A stretch of DNA of 64,000 nt from Candidatus Caccoplasma merdavium (GTDB lineage: Bacteria > Bacteroidota > Bacteroidia > Bacteroidales > UBA11471): assembly GCA_018715595.1 (NCBI GenBank), contig DVLI01000011.1, positions 1 through 64,000 of the forward strand, in the 5' to 3' direction. Under the pieces are notes generated by a model. It did no database searches. It was not told the origin of the DNA and worked only from the letters and a program-made list of their open reading frames with translations. This document shows, piece after piece, positions 34,436-43,769 of this stretch (its first letter is position 1; each line of letters opens with the position of its first letter). Made by a program: the position numbers and the translations under genes.

Positions 34436-36634
34436 TTAGTCTTTCTTCTCACGACGCGGACGGTGATAGTGATTGCCACCGTTTCCGCCGCCATTGCCTT
34501 CGCGACGCTCGGGCATTCCCTCGGGACGCGGTTGCAACTCTTTCATCGAGAGACGGAACTTCCCGGTCTTGGGGTCGATTTCGATGAGTTTCACGGTCAC
34601 TTCATCACCCTCTTTCAGGCCGGACTCTTCCATCGTTTCGAGACGTTTCCAGCAAATTTCGGAGATGTGGAGCAGACCGTCCTTGCCGGGCATGAACTCA
34701 ACAAAGGCACCGAAGGGAAGTATCGATTTCACCTTTCCGGTATATACTTCGCCCACTTCGGGAATGGCTACGATGCTCTTGATGCGGGCCAATGCGGCAT
34801 TGATGGCATCGCGGTCGGGAGCAGCCACTTCGACACGACCCACACCGTCGATTTCGTCGATGGTGACAATGGCACCGGTCTCTTCCTGAATACCTTGAAT
34901 GATCTTACCGCCCGGGCCAATAACAGCACCAATCATGTCCTTGGGTATTTCGATGACTTCGATGCGAGGAACATGAGGCTTGAACTCGGCACGCGGTTCG
35001 GGTATGGTTTCGAGCAGTTTGTCGAGGATATACATACGTCCTTCCTTGGCTTGGTTGAGAGCCTTTTCGAGTACCTCGTAAGAGAGCCCGTCGACCTTGA
35101 TGTCCATCTGCGTGGCGGTGATACCGTCGCGGGTACCCGTCACCTTGAAGTCCATGTCACCGAGGTGGTCTTCGTCTCCGAGAATATCGGAGAGAACGGC
35201 ATATTTCACATTGTCCTTGTCGGTAATCAATCCCATGGCGATACCCGACACCGGTTTCTTGATTTTCACACCGGCGTCCATGAGGGCGAGGGTTCCGGCA
35301 CAAACGGTGGCCATCGACGACGAACCGTTCGATTCGAGAATATCCGACACGATGCGGATTACATAGGGATAGTCATCGGGAATCATGCGTTTGAGGGCGC
35401 GGTTGGCCAAGTTTCCGTGACCTATCTCGCGGCGGCCCACGCCGCGGCTGGCCTTGGCTTCACCGGTCGAGAACGGCGGGAAGTTATAGTGAAGGAGGAA
35501 ACGGTCGCGGCTCTGGTCGAGCACATCGTCGACGATTTTCTCATCGAGCTTCGTACCGAGGGTAACGGTCGAGAGCGATTGGGTCTCGCCACGGGTGAAA
35601 ATCGACGAACCGTGAGGACCGGGCAAATAGTCGACTTCGCACCAGATGGGACGTATCTGCGTCGTGGTGCGGCCGTCGAGACGCTGGCCTTCGTCGAGAA
35701 TGCAGCGGCGCATGGCCTCTTTCTCCACGTCGTGATAGTAACGTTTCACCAGGTCTTTCTTGGCCTCGGCCTCTTCGGGCTCCATGGCAGCGAGGTATTT
35801 ATCGACGATGGCGTCGAAAGCGTCGCTGCGGGCGTGCTTGTTGGTATTTCCCGAGCGGGCGATGGCATACGCTTCGTCATAGCATTTGGCCCAAATGTCC
35901 TTGCGCAACTCTTCGTCATTGACTTCGTGGCAGTATTCGCGTTTTACGGTCGAACCTACCTCTTCGGCCAACTCCATCTGTGCCTTGCACTGTACCTTGA
36001 TGGCATCGTGGGCAAATTTCATGGCAGCGAGCAGGTCGGCCTCCGAAACCTCGTTCATTTCACCTTCGACCATCATGATGTTTTCGTAGGTGGCACCTAC
36101 CATGATGTCCATATCGGCACGTTCGAGTTCCTCAAAGGTGGGGTTCACCTTGAACTGTCCGTCGATGCGGGCCACCCGCACTTCGGAGATGGGGCCGTTG
36201 AACGGTATGTCCGAGACGGCAAGAGCAGCCGAAGCAGCCAGCCCGGCCAAGGCATCGGGCATGTCTTTTCCGTCGGAAGAGAAAAGCATCACATTGACAA
36301 ACGTGTCGGCGTGATAATTATCGGGGAACAAGGGACGCAACGCACGGTCGACGAGACGAGCCGTGAGGATTTCATAATCCGAAGCACGACCCTCGCGACG
36401 GGTGAATCCGCCGGGGAAACGGCCGATGGCCGAATATCTTTCTTTATACTCCACCTGCAAAGGCATGAAATCGACGCCTTCGCCGGCCTCTTTGGCCGAT
36501 ACGACGGTGGCCAGCAACATGGTGTTGCCCATGCGCACCTCTACGGCGCCGTCGGCCTGCTTGGCCAACTTTCCGGTTTCGATGGTGATGGTTCTTCCAT
36601 CGCCCAAATCAATTGTTTTCTTTACAATTTTCAT
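34436..36634 (-). CDS. pnp: Polynucleotide phosphorylase
   Basis: It degrades RNA 3' to 5' with phosphate and forms part of the RNA degradosome. The 732 residues carry two RNase PH-like domains (first with the [19 protein letters not shown] motif, second with [18 protein letters not shown]), a KH domain ([19 protein letters not shown]) and an S1 domain ([19 protein letters not shown]). The C-terminus is Gly/Asn/His-rich ([13 protein letters not shown]). A -7 box TATCTTTG on the minus strand at 36666-36673 gives its promoter. Confidence 0.98.
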   Translation of the reverse strand: MKIVKKTIDLGDGRTITIETGKLAKQADGAVEVRMGNTMLLATVVSAKEAGEGVDFMPLQVEYKERYSAIGRFPGGFTRREGRASDYEILTARLVDRALRPLFPDNYHADTFVNVMLFSSDGKDMPDALAGLAASAALAVSDIPFNGPISEVRVARIDGQFKVNPTFEELERADMDIMVGATYENIMMVEGEMNEVSEADLLAAMKFAHDAIKVQCKAQMELAEEVGSTVKREYCHEVNDEELRKDIWAKCYDEAYAIARSGNTNKHARSDAFDAIVDKYLAAMEPEEAEAKKDLVKRYYHDVEKEAMRRCILDEGQRLDGRTTTQIRPIWCEVDYLPGPHGSSIFTRGETQSLSTVTLGTKLDEKIVDDVLDQSRDRFLLHYNFPPFSTGEAKASRGVGRREIGHGNLANRALKRMIPDDYPYVIRIVSDILESNGSSSMATVCAGTLALMDAGVKIKKPVSGIAMGLITDKDNVKYAVLSDILGDEDHLGDMDFKVTGTRDGITATQMDIKVDGLSYEVLEKALNQAKEGRMYILDKLLETIPEPRAEFKPHVPRIEVIEIPKDMIGAVIGPGGKIIQGIQEETGAIVTIDEIDGVGRVEVAAPDRDAINAALARIKSIVAIPEVGEVYTGKVKSILPFGAFVEFMPGKDGLLHISEICWKRLETMEESGLKEGDEVTVKLIEIDPKTGKFRLSMKELQPRPEGMPERREGNGGGNGGNHYHRPRREKKD

Positions 36635-36975
36635 TTTCTATTTCTTCTAACTTCTAAAAATCAGGCAAAGATAAGCAAAATTTATGGGCCGATTGTGTTA
36701 TTGATATGAAAATCTCATTAAAAACGAGCCATTTGGAGGGTCTTTTTGTCACAGGAGCGTTTCCACGGTCTATTTTTCACCTTCCGATTTATATGGCCGA
36801 AGGCTAAAAAAGGGGGGCAGGAGAAGCGCCCGGCAGGTTTGATATTCCGTTCAATTTTTCTATTTTTGAAGGAGATAGATGGCGACCCGTCCCGGTCGTG
36901 CGTGAAAACTTCCGCTCCCGTTTGCTTCTGCTCTCGTCTTTTTCTATCTTTGTGCTGGAAACAATCGCTTTACCC
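36635..36975. other. Divergent promoter region between pnp and the lipoprotein gene
   Basis: It holds a minus-strand -7 box TATCTTTG (36666-36673) for pnp and, on the plus strand, TTTG (36921-36924), a 20-base spacer and TATCTTTG (36945-36952) for the gene at 36976. Nothing else is recognised. Confidence 0.7.
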
Positions 36976-38133
36976 ATGACAAAAAAATTCTTTCCCATAC
37001 TCTTGCTGGCATTCCTGGTCAGCGGTTGCCACCGCAACGATTTCCATATCGAAGGACACATTGCCGGCAGCGAAGGCAAAACCCTCTACTTCGAAGCCGT
37101 AAAACTCACCGGCACGGAATTGCTCGATTCGACAAAACTCCCGACCGACGGTGCATTCTCGTTTGCAGCACCCGGCACCCCCTATCCCGAGTTTTATCGG
37201 CTGCGGCTCGACAACTCCTATATCCACCTGGCGGTCGACTCGACCGAGACGATAACCGTAGAGATACCCGGGTTGCCCATCGCCGCCGATTACCAAGTGT
37301 CGGGCTCGGAAGAGAGTGAGAAGATACGCCACATCGCCGCTGCCGGAAACGCCCTGAAAGGCGCCATCGAAAAAGCGTCGCGGCAACGTATCACCTCGAC
37401 CGACCAACAGCGACGGATTCTCGAAGGACTGCAAGACGAGGTGCGCCGCTACAAAGAGACCGTCATTCCTTACATCGTCGAGGACCCGGCCTCTCCGTCG
37501 GCCTACTTCGCCATCTTCCAGCAGGTCAACGGGCTCGACATCTTCGACCGCACCAAGCGCGAAGACTACCGCTACATCTTGACCGTCGCCAACGCCTACA
37601 ACACCTTCCTGCCCGAATCGCCCCGCACACAGCACCTCTACCGCCTCGCCCTGGCCATCTTGCAGAACGAGCGCGAAGCCAAGCAGGAAGCCGGCAAAGA
37701 ACCGCAGATGCCCGCAGCCAACGAGATTTCGCTCATCGACATCGCCTTGCCCGACCTGTATGGGAAGATACGCCGCCTGAGCGACCTCAAAGGAAAAGTC
37801 GTGCTCCTCGATTTCTCGGCTTACGAAGGCAAATACTCCCCCGACTACAACCGCGCCCTGGCCCAACTCTACCAGAAATACCACCGGCAAGGACTCGAAA
37901 TTTACCAGGTATCTATCGACCCCAACGAAAACCTCTGGCAGGTATCGGCCGATAACCTCCCCTGGATTTGCGTGCGAGACGCCGACACGACCCGCTCCCG
38001 CGCCGCTCTCTCCTACAACGTGCAGTCGCTCCCCACGGCATTTCTCATCGACCGCCAGAACACCTTGCAACAGCGCGTGGCCAAACTTTCAGACCTGCCG
38101 CAGGCCATAGAAAAGTTACTCAAACAAAAATAA
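36976..38133 (+). CDS. Thioredoxin-fold lipoprotein with DUF4369, no CxxC
   Basis: A 385-residue lipoprotein: signal peptide FFPILLLAFLVSGC with the lipobox Cys at residue 17. The N-terminal half (about 20-130) resembles the DUF4369 domain (HIAGSEGKTLYFEAV, FYRLRLDN), common in Bacteroidales thiol proteins. The C-terminal half has a TlpA/AhpC-like thioredoxin fold (IALPDLYGKIRRLSDLKGKVVLLDFSAY). Where redox members have W-C-x-x-C, this has Y-E-G-K-Y, so thiol exchange is impossible; it may bind or scaffold. The start follows the promoter at 36921-36952. Confidence 0.88.
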   Translation: MTKKFFPILLLAFLVSGCHRNDFHIEGHIAGSEGKTLYFEAVKLTGTELLDSTKLPTDGAFSFAAPGTPYPEFYRLRLDNSYIHLAVDSTETITVEIPGLPIAADYQVSGSEESEKIRHIAAAGNALKGAIEKASRQRITSTDQQRRILEGLQDEVRRYKETVIPYIVEDPASPSAYFAIFQQVNGLDIFDRTKREDYRYILTVANAYNTFLPESPRTQHLYRLALAILQNEREAKQEAGKEPQMPAANEISLIDIALPDLYGKIRRLSDLKGKVVLLDFSAYEGKYSPDYNRALAQLYQKYHRQGLEIYQVSIDPNENLWQVSADNLPWICVRDADTTRSRAALSYNVQSLPTAFLIDRQNTLQQRVAKLSDLPQAIEKLLKQK

Positions 38134-38217
38134 TTGCGCTCGATTTTGCCCAATTTATTTGGAATATCAAAAAAAAGAGATTATCTTCGCCACATATTGA
38201 TAAGAGAACAGAGAGTT

Positions 38218-38246
38218 CCGGTTGTGCACAGCCGGGATTCTTTTTT
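38218..38246 (+). terminator. Terminator after the lipoprotein gene
   Basis: CCGGTTGTG at 38218-38226 pairs with CACAGCCGG (one wobble) and is followed by GATTCTTTTTT. It lies about 85 bases after the stop and before greA. Confidence 0.65.
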
Positions 38247-38312
38247 GTTATCCCTTACCGCTAACACAGATTATCAACAATGCCCAAAATCAAAGTATAG
38301 GAGAATTTTCTT

Positions 38313-38783
38313 ATGGCTATCGTGTACATGACCGAAGAAGGTTATAAAAAAATGATGGAAGAGATCAACTATCTCGAATCGGTAAAACGCCCCGAAATCT
38401 CGCGCCAGATTGCAGAAGCCCGAGACAAAGGCGATTTGTCGGAAAACGCCGAATACGACGCCGCCAAAGAGGCGCAAGGTCTGCTCGAAATGAAAATATC
38501 GCAGCTCAAAGACAAAGTGGCCAATGCCCGTATCATCGACGACTCGAAACTGAACACCCACACGGTGCAAATCCTGAACCGCGTCAAAATAAAAAACACC
38601 AAAAACAACATGATGATGGAATATACCATCGTCACCGAAAGCGAAGCCAACCTCAAAGAGGGCAAGATCGCATCGAGTACCCCCATTGCGCAGGGTCTGC
38701 TGGGAAAGAAAATCGGCGACATCGTCGAAATAAAAGTTCCCTCGGGCACCATGACGTTCGAGATTGTAAACATTTCTATCTGA
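38313..38783 (+). CDS. greA: Transcription elongation factor GreA
   Basis: It rescues backtracked RNA polymerase by stimulating transcript cleavage. The 156 residues show the coiled-coil N-terminus with the acidic tip (AEARDKGDLSENAEYDAAKE), and the C-terminal globular domain with IASSTPIAQGLLGKKIGD. A good ribosome-binding site (GGAGA) stands 10 bases before the ATG. hinT-like gene follows 67 bases later. Confidence 0.97.
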   Translation: MAIVYMTEEGYKKMMEEINYLESVKRPEISRQIAEARDKGDLSENAEYDAAKEAQGLLEMKISQLKDKVANARIIDDSKLNTHTVQILNRVKIKNTKNNMMMEYTIVTESEANLKEGKIASSTPIAQGLLGKKIGDIVEIKVPSGTMTFEIVNISI

Positions 38784-38850
38784 GGCGCGACGGCTCCTTA
38801 TCGCCAAGCCCCGCACCCATACCCCGTCCGTTAAAAAAACCGATTGCAAT

Positions 38851-39246
38851 ATGCCTACTATTTTCAGCCGCATCGTAGCCGGAGAGATACCCTGCTACAA
38901 AATAGCCGAAGACGAAAGAAACTTCGCCTTCCTCGACATCAATCCCCTCGCCAAAGGCCACACGCTGGTCATTCCCAAAGCCGAAGGCGACTATCTCTTC
39001 GCCATGGACGACGAAGCCTACGTCTCGCTGCAACTCTTTGCCAAGAAAGTGGCCCACGCCATCGAAAAGGCAATTCCCTGCCAACGCGTCGGCGTAGCCG
39101 TGATGGGTCTTGAAGTGCCGCACACCCACATACACCTCATACCCATCAACAAAGAGAGCGACATGATTATCTCCAACCCCAAACTGGCACTGGCTCCCGA
39201 AGAGATGCAGGCCATCGCCGCCGCCATCGCGGCCGAAATGAAATAA
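38851..39246 (+). CDS. HIT-family nucleotide hydrolase
   Basis: A 131-residue HinT-like protein that hydrolyses AMP-linked compounds. The histidine triad is HTHIHLIPI near residue 91, and FLDINPLAKGHTLVIPK is the usual first half. It follows greA, as in many Bacteroidales genomes, and ends at a terminator at 39380. Confidence 0.95.
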   Translation: MPTIFSRIVAGEIPCYKIAEDERNFAFLDINPLAKGHTLVIPKAEGDYLFAMDDEAYVSLQLFAKKVAHAIEKAIPCQRVGVAVMGLEVPHTHIHLIPINKESDMIISNPKLALAPEEMQAIAAAIAAEMK

Positions 39247-39379
39247 CGACTCTTCGCCCTACCGGTAAACGGGAACGACACCCCGGCAACCGCTACACGA
39301 TAGCATCTGCACAGCCGGCCCGGGAAGTCCCGCCGTTCGCCCAAGAAAAGGTAAGTTTCTACATTCCAAGAACACTCCA

Positions 39380-39412
39380 TATAGCCCCGGACCCCACGGG
39401 GCTATACTTTTT
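39380..39412 (+). terminator. Terminator of the HIT gene
   Basis: TATAGCCCCG (39380-39389) pairs with 39397-39406, followed by CTTTTTT. Confidence 0.85.
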
Positions 39413-39580
39413 TCCACCCGCTCACCGAACGCCCTACCGGCAAGAGAAGAGGCTGCACCTTTCATCGCCACACCCCTTTCCCCCATCGCTACTTATCCGC
39501 ACCGATGTCTTGCGACAAAAGGTAATAACAGCGTGCTGCACGATACGACGGGAAGGCACACATTCATTGCAAAGAAAAAA

Positions 39581-39607
39581 GCGGGCCGCCTCACAGAAGC
39601 GACCCGC
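39581..39607 (-). terminator. Terminator of the lipoprotein gene at 39636
   Basis: GCGGG-CGC arms at 39581-39589 and 39599-39607 pair with an 8-base loop area; on the minus strand a T run follows. Confidence 0.75.
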
Positions 39608-39635
39608 TCTCGGTTTTATCTCTTTTCCTGCCAGA

Positions 39636-41363
39636 TTACCGCACCAGCACACCGTAGCCCGAGAGGCCCCAGCCTCCCTCAGGCTCGATAGCATGCGTAT
39701 CCTGCCCGTCGTTCAGGAAGAAGGCACCATCGCGGGTGGTAATCAGAGCGCGTTCGCCCGACATCTCTACCCAGGCAATCTCTCCTTCGGAAGCCGGCAG
39801 TATCAGAGTCCGCTCACTGCGGTCATCAAGACGGGTGCGGAAAAGCCCCTCCGTTGCCATCGAGTACAGATAGCTGTCGGCATAGGGATAGTAGTTCTTG
39901 GCCACAACGAAACTTTCGTCATAGGCCTGACAGTCGGTCGATTCCACCCTACCGTCGGCTCCCCAACTGTAATAGCGGCCCGAAGCCGAGATATAGAGTT
40001 TATCGGCCGTGCGGGTAACAACAATATAGCTGCCCGGCTCAAAATCGAAATACTGATGATGGGTATACCAGCGGTAAGAGCCGTTCGACGAGCCCAGCTG
40101 CTCGGTTTGGTAATATCCTTTGGTAGTGCGGCGCAGCGCACAAAGAGAGCCTTGCGGCGTAATAAATACCGACGGCATACCGGCAAAGCCCGACGAAGGC
40201 GTGCCGCTGTTGGGCTGAATCGTGCACACAGCCTCGCCGTCGAGAAGCGTCGACTCGTTCAGGACAATCTTTCCGTCGTACACCAGCCACGAGAAAGAGG
40301 CCGTATTAGCAGCTCCCACACCTCCGTCATAGACCTGCTCCACCTCCACAATCCGACTCGAAAGGAAGGCATACTCTTCGGCCTCCATCGGCAGGGAAAT
40401 CATGGCGAGGAGGTCCCGGTCGACCCGCAGGCGGTAAATGGGAGCATCGGTCACCGAGGGGCTCCACTCATATTCGGGCATGAAATAGAATTCATCGTCG
40501 GACTCGCAACGGAACTGCACCCGGTACATGTTGTAGAAGGCCGACGGATAGGCTTCGGCAGCCTTTTCCAGCGACAGGATAAGACCGTTCTCGGGCAGTA
40601 CGATAACCTGTCGGGTTACCTCAGACGGCTCGCGATAGGCAATATAATTGTCCATCTCGGAATATATCGTATCGACATGCGACACATAGGAGAGAGTGGC
40701 ATAGATATAGCGAGCCGAGATTTTATGGAATGCGTAGAGGCGGGCGTGAGGCAACGGCTGTTGCCGGGCATCGAAGCACATGAGTGTGTCGAGCGTACCG
40801 TGTGCCGTAAATTTCGCGCCGCTGCGAATCTTCATTTCGGGGTGAGGCTCGACCATTTCGATCAGGGCCTGGGCATCGGAGAGGTCGACCCACGCCGGTT
40901 GCCCCATGTGGAACTCACCCAAGTCGTCGGCCTGCATCTCATAAATACCCACATATCCGAGCAAGAGGCTCAGCTCTCCCATTTGGGGAGAATCGGCCCG
41001 CGAAGCGGCGACACGCAGCTCATACTCTCCTTGCAACGATGCGGGCAGCGACACCTTGACATAATAGGCTGCATCGGAACCGGAAACCGGCATATTCCCG
41101 TCGCCGGTCATTCCGTCCGGGAGGCGGTCAAGCACGGTCACCTCCATCGGCATATCATTGAGGAAAACTTTCGGGTCGACCAGACGCGTGTAAGTAGTCA
41201 GGGTGAGGGTATCACCCGCTATCGCTTGAAGGTCATAGAAAAAAGAGAATGTCGCGGGCGGATCTATGATAAGACCGTCATCATCGTCTTCTCCGTCGGA
41301 AAAGAAATCGCAAGAAAACATCATCAGAGGCAAACAAAGTAGCCAAAACCATTTTTCCATCAT
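39636..41363 (-). CDS. Unknown surface-type lipoprotein
   Basis: A 575-residue lipoprotein. The signal peptide is WFWLLCLPLMMFSC with the lipidated Cys at residue 18, followed by DFFSDGEDDDDG, an acidic stretch like the export signal of Bacteroides surface lipoproteins. The mature part is rich in beta strands and aromatic residues, without a recognised domain; an Ig-like N-terminal region (about 35-130) and a beta-propeller-like C-terminal region are possible. It is monocistronic. No Sus partner or transporter gene is next to it. Function unknown. Confidence 0.82.
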   Translation of the reverse strand: MMEKWFWLLCLPLMMFSCDFFSDGEDDDDGLIIDPPATFSFFYDLQAIAGDTLTLTTYTRLVDPKVFLNDMPMEVTVLDRLPDGMTGDGNMPVSGSDAAYYVKVSLPASLQGEYELRVAASRADSPQMGELSLLLGYVGIYEMQADDLGEFHMGQPAWVDLSDAQALIEMVEPHPEMKIRSGAKFTAHGTLDTLMCFDARQQPLPHARLYAFHKISARYIYATLSYVSHVDTIYSEMDNYIAYREPSEVTRQVIVLPENGLILSLEKAAEAYPSAFYNMYRVQFRCESDDEFYFMPEYEWSPSVTDAPIYRLRVDRDLLAMISLPMEAEEYAFLSSRIVEVEQVYDGGVGAANTASFSWLVYDGKIVLNESTLLDGEAVCTIQPNSGTPSSGFAGMPSVFITPQGSLCALRRTTKGYYQTEQLGSSNGSYRWYTHHQYFDFEPGSYIVVTRTADKLYISASGRYYSWGADGRVESTDCQAYDESFVVAKNYYPYADSYLYSMATEGLFRTRLDDRSERTLILPASEGEIAWVEMSGERALITTRDGAFFLNDGQDTHAIEPEGGWGLSGYGVLVR

Positions 41364-41460
41364 AACTCAATGTTTTTTAATATCAAAGGCAAAAATAGGA
41401 ATTTGGAGAGAAATCGCAAGAATTTCTGCCAAGAGTTTTTCCACCGTATCGCTTACCGGC

Positions 41461-42711
41461 TCAGTCGACATCGGCCGTGTGGCTTCGTGCCAGCCACCGT
41501 TTGCGCAGATAACGCACCGGGAACCAGGAAGCGACCAACCCCAGAAGAACGACAACCACAAGCACCACCCCGGCATCGCTCCAAAGGAAATGCACCGGGT
41601 AGGCATCGACGACAAACGTGCCGGGGGTTCCGCCCATGCGCAGGAGCCCGAAAGTCTGTTGCAGCCAGCAGAGGAAGATTCCCGCCAGCAACCCGCCTCC
41701 GGCTCCGATGGCCGAGATGAGCCACCCCTCGACAAAAAAGATGCGGGAGATGAGGGTGTCGTCGGCACCCAGGTTGTGCAGCGTGCGTATGTCGGCCTGC
41801 TTGTCGATGATGAGCATCGAAAGCGAACCGATGACGTTGAACGTGGCAATGAGGAGGATAAAGAGCAGAATCAAGAACGTAATCCACTTCTCAATCTGCA
41901 TCATGTTATAGGCCGAGGCCTGTTGCTGCAAACGGTCGGAGATGCGATAACCGTCGCCCAACCGGGTTTGCAGGCGAGCGATGAAAGCCTGTTCATCGAC
42001 ACGGTCATGCAGGCGCACTTCGAGCGCCGTGGCCTCGGTGGTGTAGTCATAGAGCTCGCGCACGAGGGCAAGGGGCGCTATGACCCAAGCCTCATCATAT
42101 TCTTGCTGGTTTACGGCAAAGACGGCCGAGGCATATACTTCTCTTTCGCGGAACGAGGCCGAGGGATTGGCCAAGTTCACGGCCGACTTGCGTTTGGGGG
42201 CATACAACCGCAACGGGCGCGAAAAAAAGGCTCCGGCTTCGAGGCGGGTCGCCACCCCGGCCCCCAGCCCCACATGCCAAAGGGCGGTGTCGGCAAGGAG
42301 AAATTCTCCATCGAGCAACGTCTCATCGAGTTGCGGATGCACGGCGGGATAATCGTCCCCTACGCCTTTGAGAAAAACCGGCATCTGATGGTTGCCGAAG
42401 ACGACGAGCGCATTTTCCTCGACAACAGGCGTCAGCGCCGCCACCTCGGCACAATCGCGCAGGGCAACCAGCTCAGGAGCCGAAGTGTCGAGGGTCTTCC
42501 CCTGCACGGACTCGACTCTCACCTGCGGGTCGAGCCGCGAACAGAGCGAGAAGACGACGTCTTGGAAGCCGTTGTAGACCGACAGCGTGCAGATGATGGC
42601 CATCGTCGTCACGGCAACTCCCAGCACCGATACGAGCGAAATGAGGTTGATGGCGCTGTGCGACTTACGGGAGAAAAGATACCTCACCGCTATTTTCAGC
42701 GAAAGGGGCAT
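41461..42711 (-). CDS. FtsX/LolE-type ABC transporter permease
   Basis: A 416-residue inner-membrane permease of the MacB/FtsX class, closest in layout to LolC/LolE, which extract lipoproteins for transport to the outer membrane. The N-terminus (AVRYLFSRKSHSAINLISLVSVLGVAVTTMA, split: AVRYLFSRKSHSAINLI and SLVSVLGVAVTTMA) and three C-terminal membrane segments around 270-295, 320-350 and 370-400 frame a large periplasmic domain. It lies directly downstream of rbfA on the same strand. No ATPase gene is adjacent. Confidence 0.88.
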   Translation of the reverse strand: MPLSLKIAVRYLFSRKSHSAINLISLVSVLGVAVTTMAIICTLSVYNGFQDVVFSLCSRLDPQVRVESVQGKTLDTSAPELVALRDCAEVAALTPVVEENALVVFGNHQMPVFLKGVGDDYPAVHPQLDETLLDGEFLLADTALWHVGLGAGVATRLEAGAFFSRPLRLYAPKRKSAVNLANPSASFREREVYASAVFAVNQQEYDEAWVIAPLALVRELYDYTTEATALEVRLHDRVDEQAFIARLQTRLGDGYRISDRLQQQASAYNMMQIEKWITFLILLFILLIATFNVIGSLSMLIIDKQADIRTLHNLGADDTLISRIFFVEGWLISAIGAGGGLLAGIFLCWLQQTFGLLRMGGTPGTFVVDAYPVHFLWSDAGVVLVVVVLLGLVASWFPVRYLRKRWLARSHTADVD

Positions 42712-42724
42712 AGCGGTGAAAAGA

Positions 42725-43060
42725 TTACTTTTGGAGAAGTGAATCGATGTTCTCGATATAGTCGAGCGAGTCGTCGAGGAAGAACATCAGCTCGGGCGTC
42801 TTGCGCAACTGGTAACGCACGCGGGAGGCCAGCTCATAACGTATGGTCTTGGCGCTGGCCTGTATCGATTGGAGTATCTCGGCCGCCTTTTCCGAGGGGA
42901 ATATGCTCAGATAAGCCTTGGCCACACTGAGGTCGGGACTCACGCGCACGACGCTCACCGACACGAGCACGCCGTGGGTCTTGCTGGTTTCCTGGCGGAA
43001 TATCTCGCTGAGCTCTTTCTGCAACAGACGACTTATCTTGTTTTGACGGGTAGTTTCCAT
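42725..43060 (-). CDS. rbfA: Ribosome-binding factor A
   Basis: A 111-residue cold-shock protein that helps mature the 30S subunit. The family pattern is seen in RLLQKELSEIFRQE, VSVVRVSPDLSVAKAYLSIFP and the end KTPELMFFLDDSLDYIENI. It is followed by the LolE-like permease gene after 13 bases, so the two probably form an operon. Confidence 0.95.
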   Translation of the reverse strand: METTRQNKISRLLQKELSEIFRQETSKTHGVLVSVSVVRVSPDLSVAKAYLSIFPSEKAAEILQSIQASAKTIRYELASRVRYQLRKTPELMFFLDDSLDYIENIDSLLQK

Positions 43061-43114
43061 AAGATATTGAGATTAGGAGGTTTGGGGTCGAAGTTACATT
43101 TTCCCGGTGAAAAA

Positions 43115-43768
43115 TCAAAGCGCCGAGGGAGAATGTTTTTTCCACATCACGGTAAGGCCGTCGCGCAAGGGAAGAATGACCTTCTCGATGCGGTCGTCGG
43201 CCGCGATTTTATCGTTGAAGGCCATGACGGCGCGCGTCTGGGTGTCGTGGGAATGACCGTCGCACACCTTGCTGTCCCACAACGTATTGTCGGCCAATAT
43301 CACCCCTCCGGGAGAGACCCGGTCGAAGACCATGTCGTAGTAGTCGGAGTAACGGCGCTTGTCGGCATCGATAAAGACCAAATCGAACATGCCGCCGAGC
43401 CGGGGCACGACATCGAAGGCATCGCCCATGTGCAGATGTATGCGGTCGGCGACCGGTGACTGCGACAAGTGCGCCCGGGTAAAATCTTCGATTTCATCGT
43501 CGATTTCGACCGTGTGCAACTCGGCGTCGGCAGGCATACCCTCGGCCAGGCACAGGGTGGAGTAACCGGTAAACGTGCCTATTTCGAGCAGGCGCCGCGG
43601 ACGTTGCAGGCGGCATATCATTTTGAGAATGCGTCCCTGCAAATGACCCGACATCATGCGGGGCCGCAACGAATGGATATAGGTATCGCGACTCAGGCGA
43701 GCCAACAAATCGCCCTCGGCATCGATGTGGGCAAGAATATATTCTTGAATATTCTCCTCTTCGGCCAT
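43115..43768 (-). CDS. Class I SAM-dependent O-methyltransferase
   Basis: A 217-residue methyltransferase of the catechol/caffeoyl-CoA O-methyltransferase type. SAM-binding LLEIGTFTGYSTLCLAEGM and metal-binding FDLVFIDADKRRYSDYYD are clear, and GGVILADNTLWDSKV is the usual third motif. ATG 43768 comes one base after the pyk stop; the longer start at 43810 lies inside pyk. Cotranscription with pyk is likely. The substrate is unknown. Confidence 0.92.
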   Translation of the reverse strand: MAEEENIQEYILAHIDAEGDLLARLSRDTYIHSLRPRMMSGHLQGRILKMICRLQRPRRLLEIGTFTGYSTLCLAEGMPADAELHTVEIDDEIEDFTRAHLSQSPVADRIHLHMGDAFDVVPRLGGMFDLVFIDADKRRYSDYYDMVFDRVSPGGVILADNTLWDSKVCDGHSHDTQTRAVMAFNDKIAADDRIEKVILPLRDGLTVMWKKHSPSAL

Positions 43769-43769
43769 C

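Larger units (their letters stand above)
39247..39635. other. Gene-free region with two terminators
   Basis: Between the convergent HIT and lipoprotein genes there are two hairpins (39380-39412 and 39581-39607) and otherwise nothing recognisable. Confidence 0.6.

Noticed and set aside
34418-36709. 763-codon frame antisense to pnp
   Set aside because: It mirrors the complete pnp gene and its translation shows no domain.
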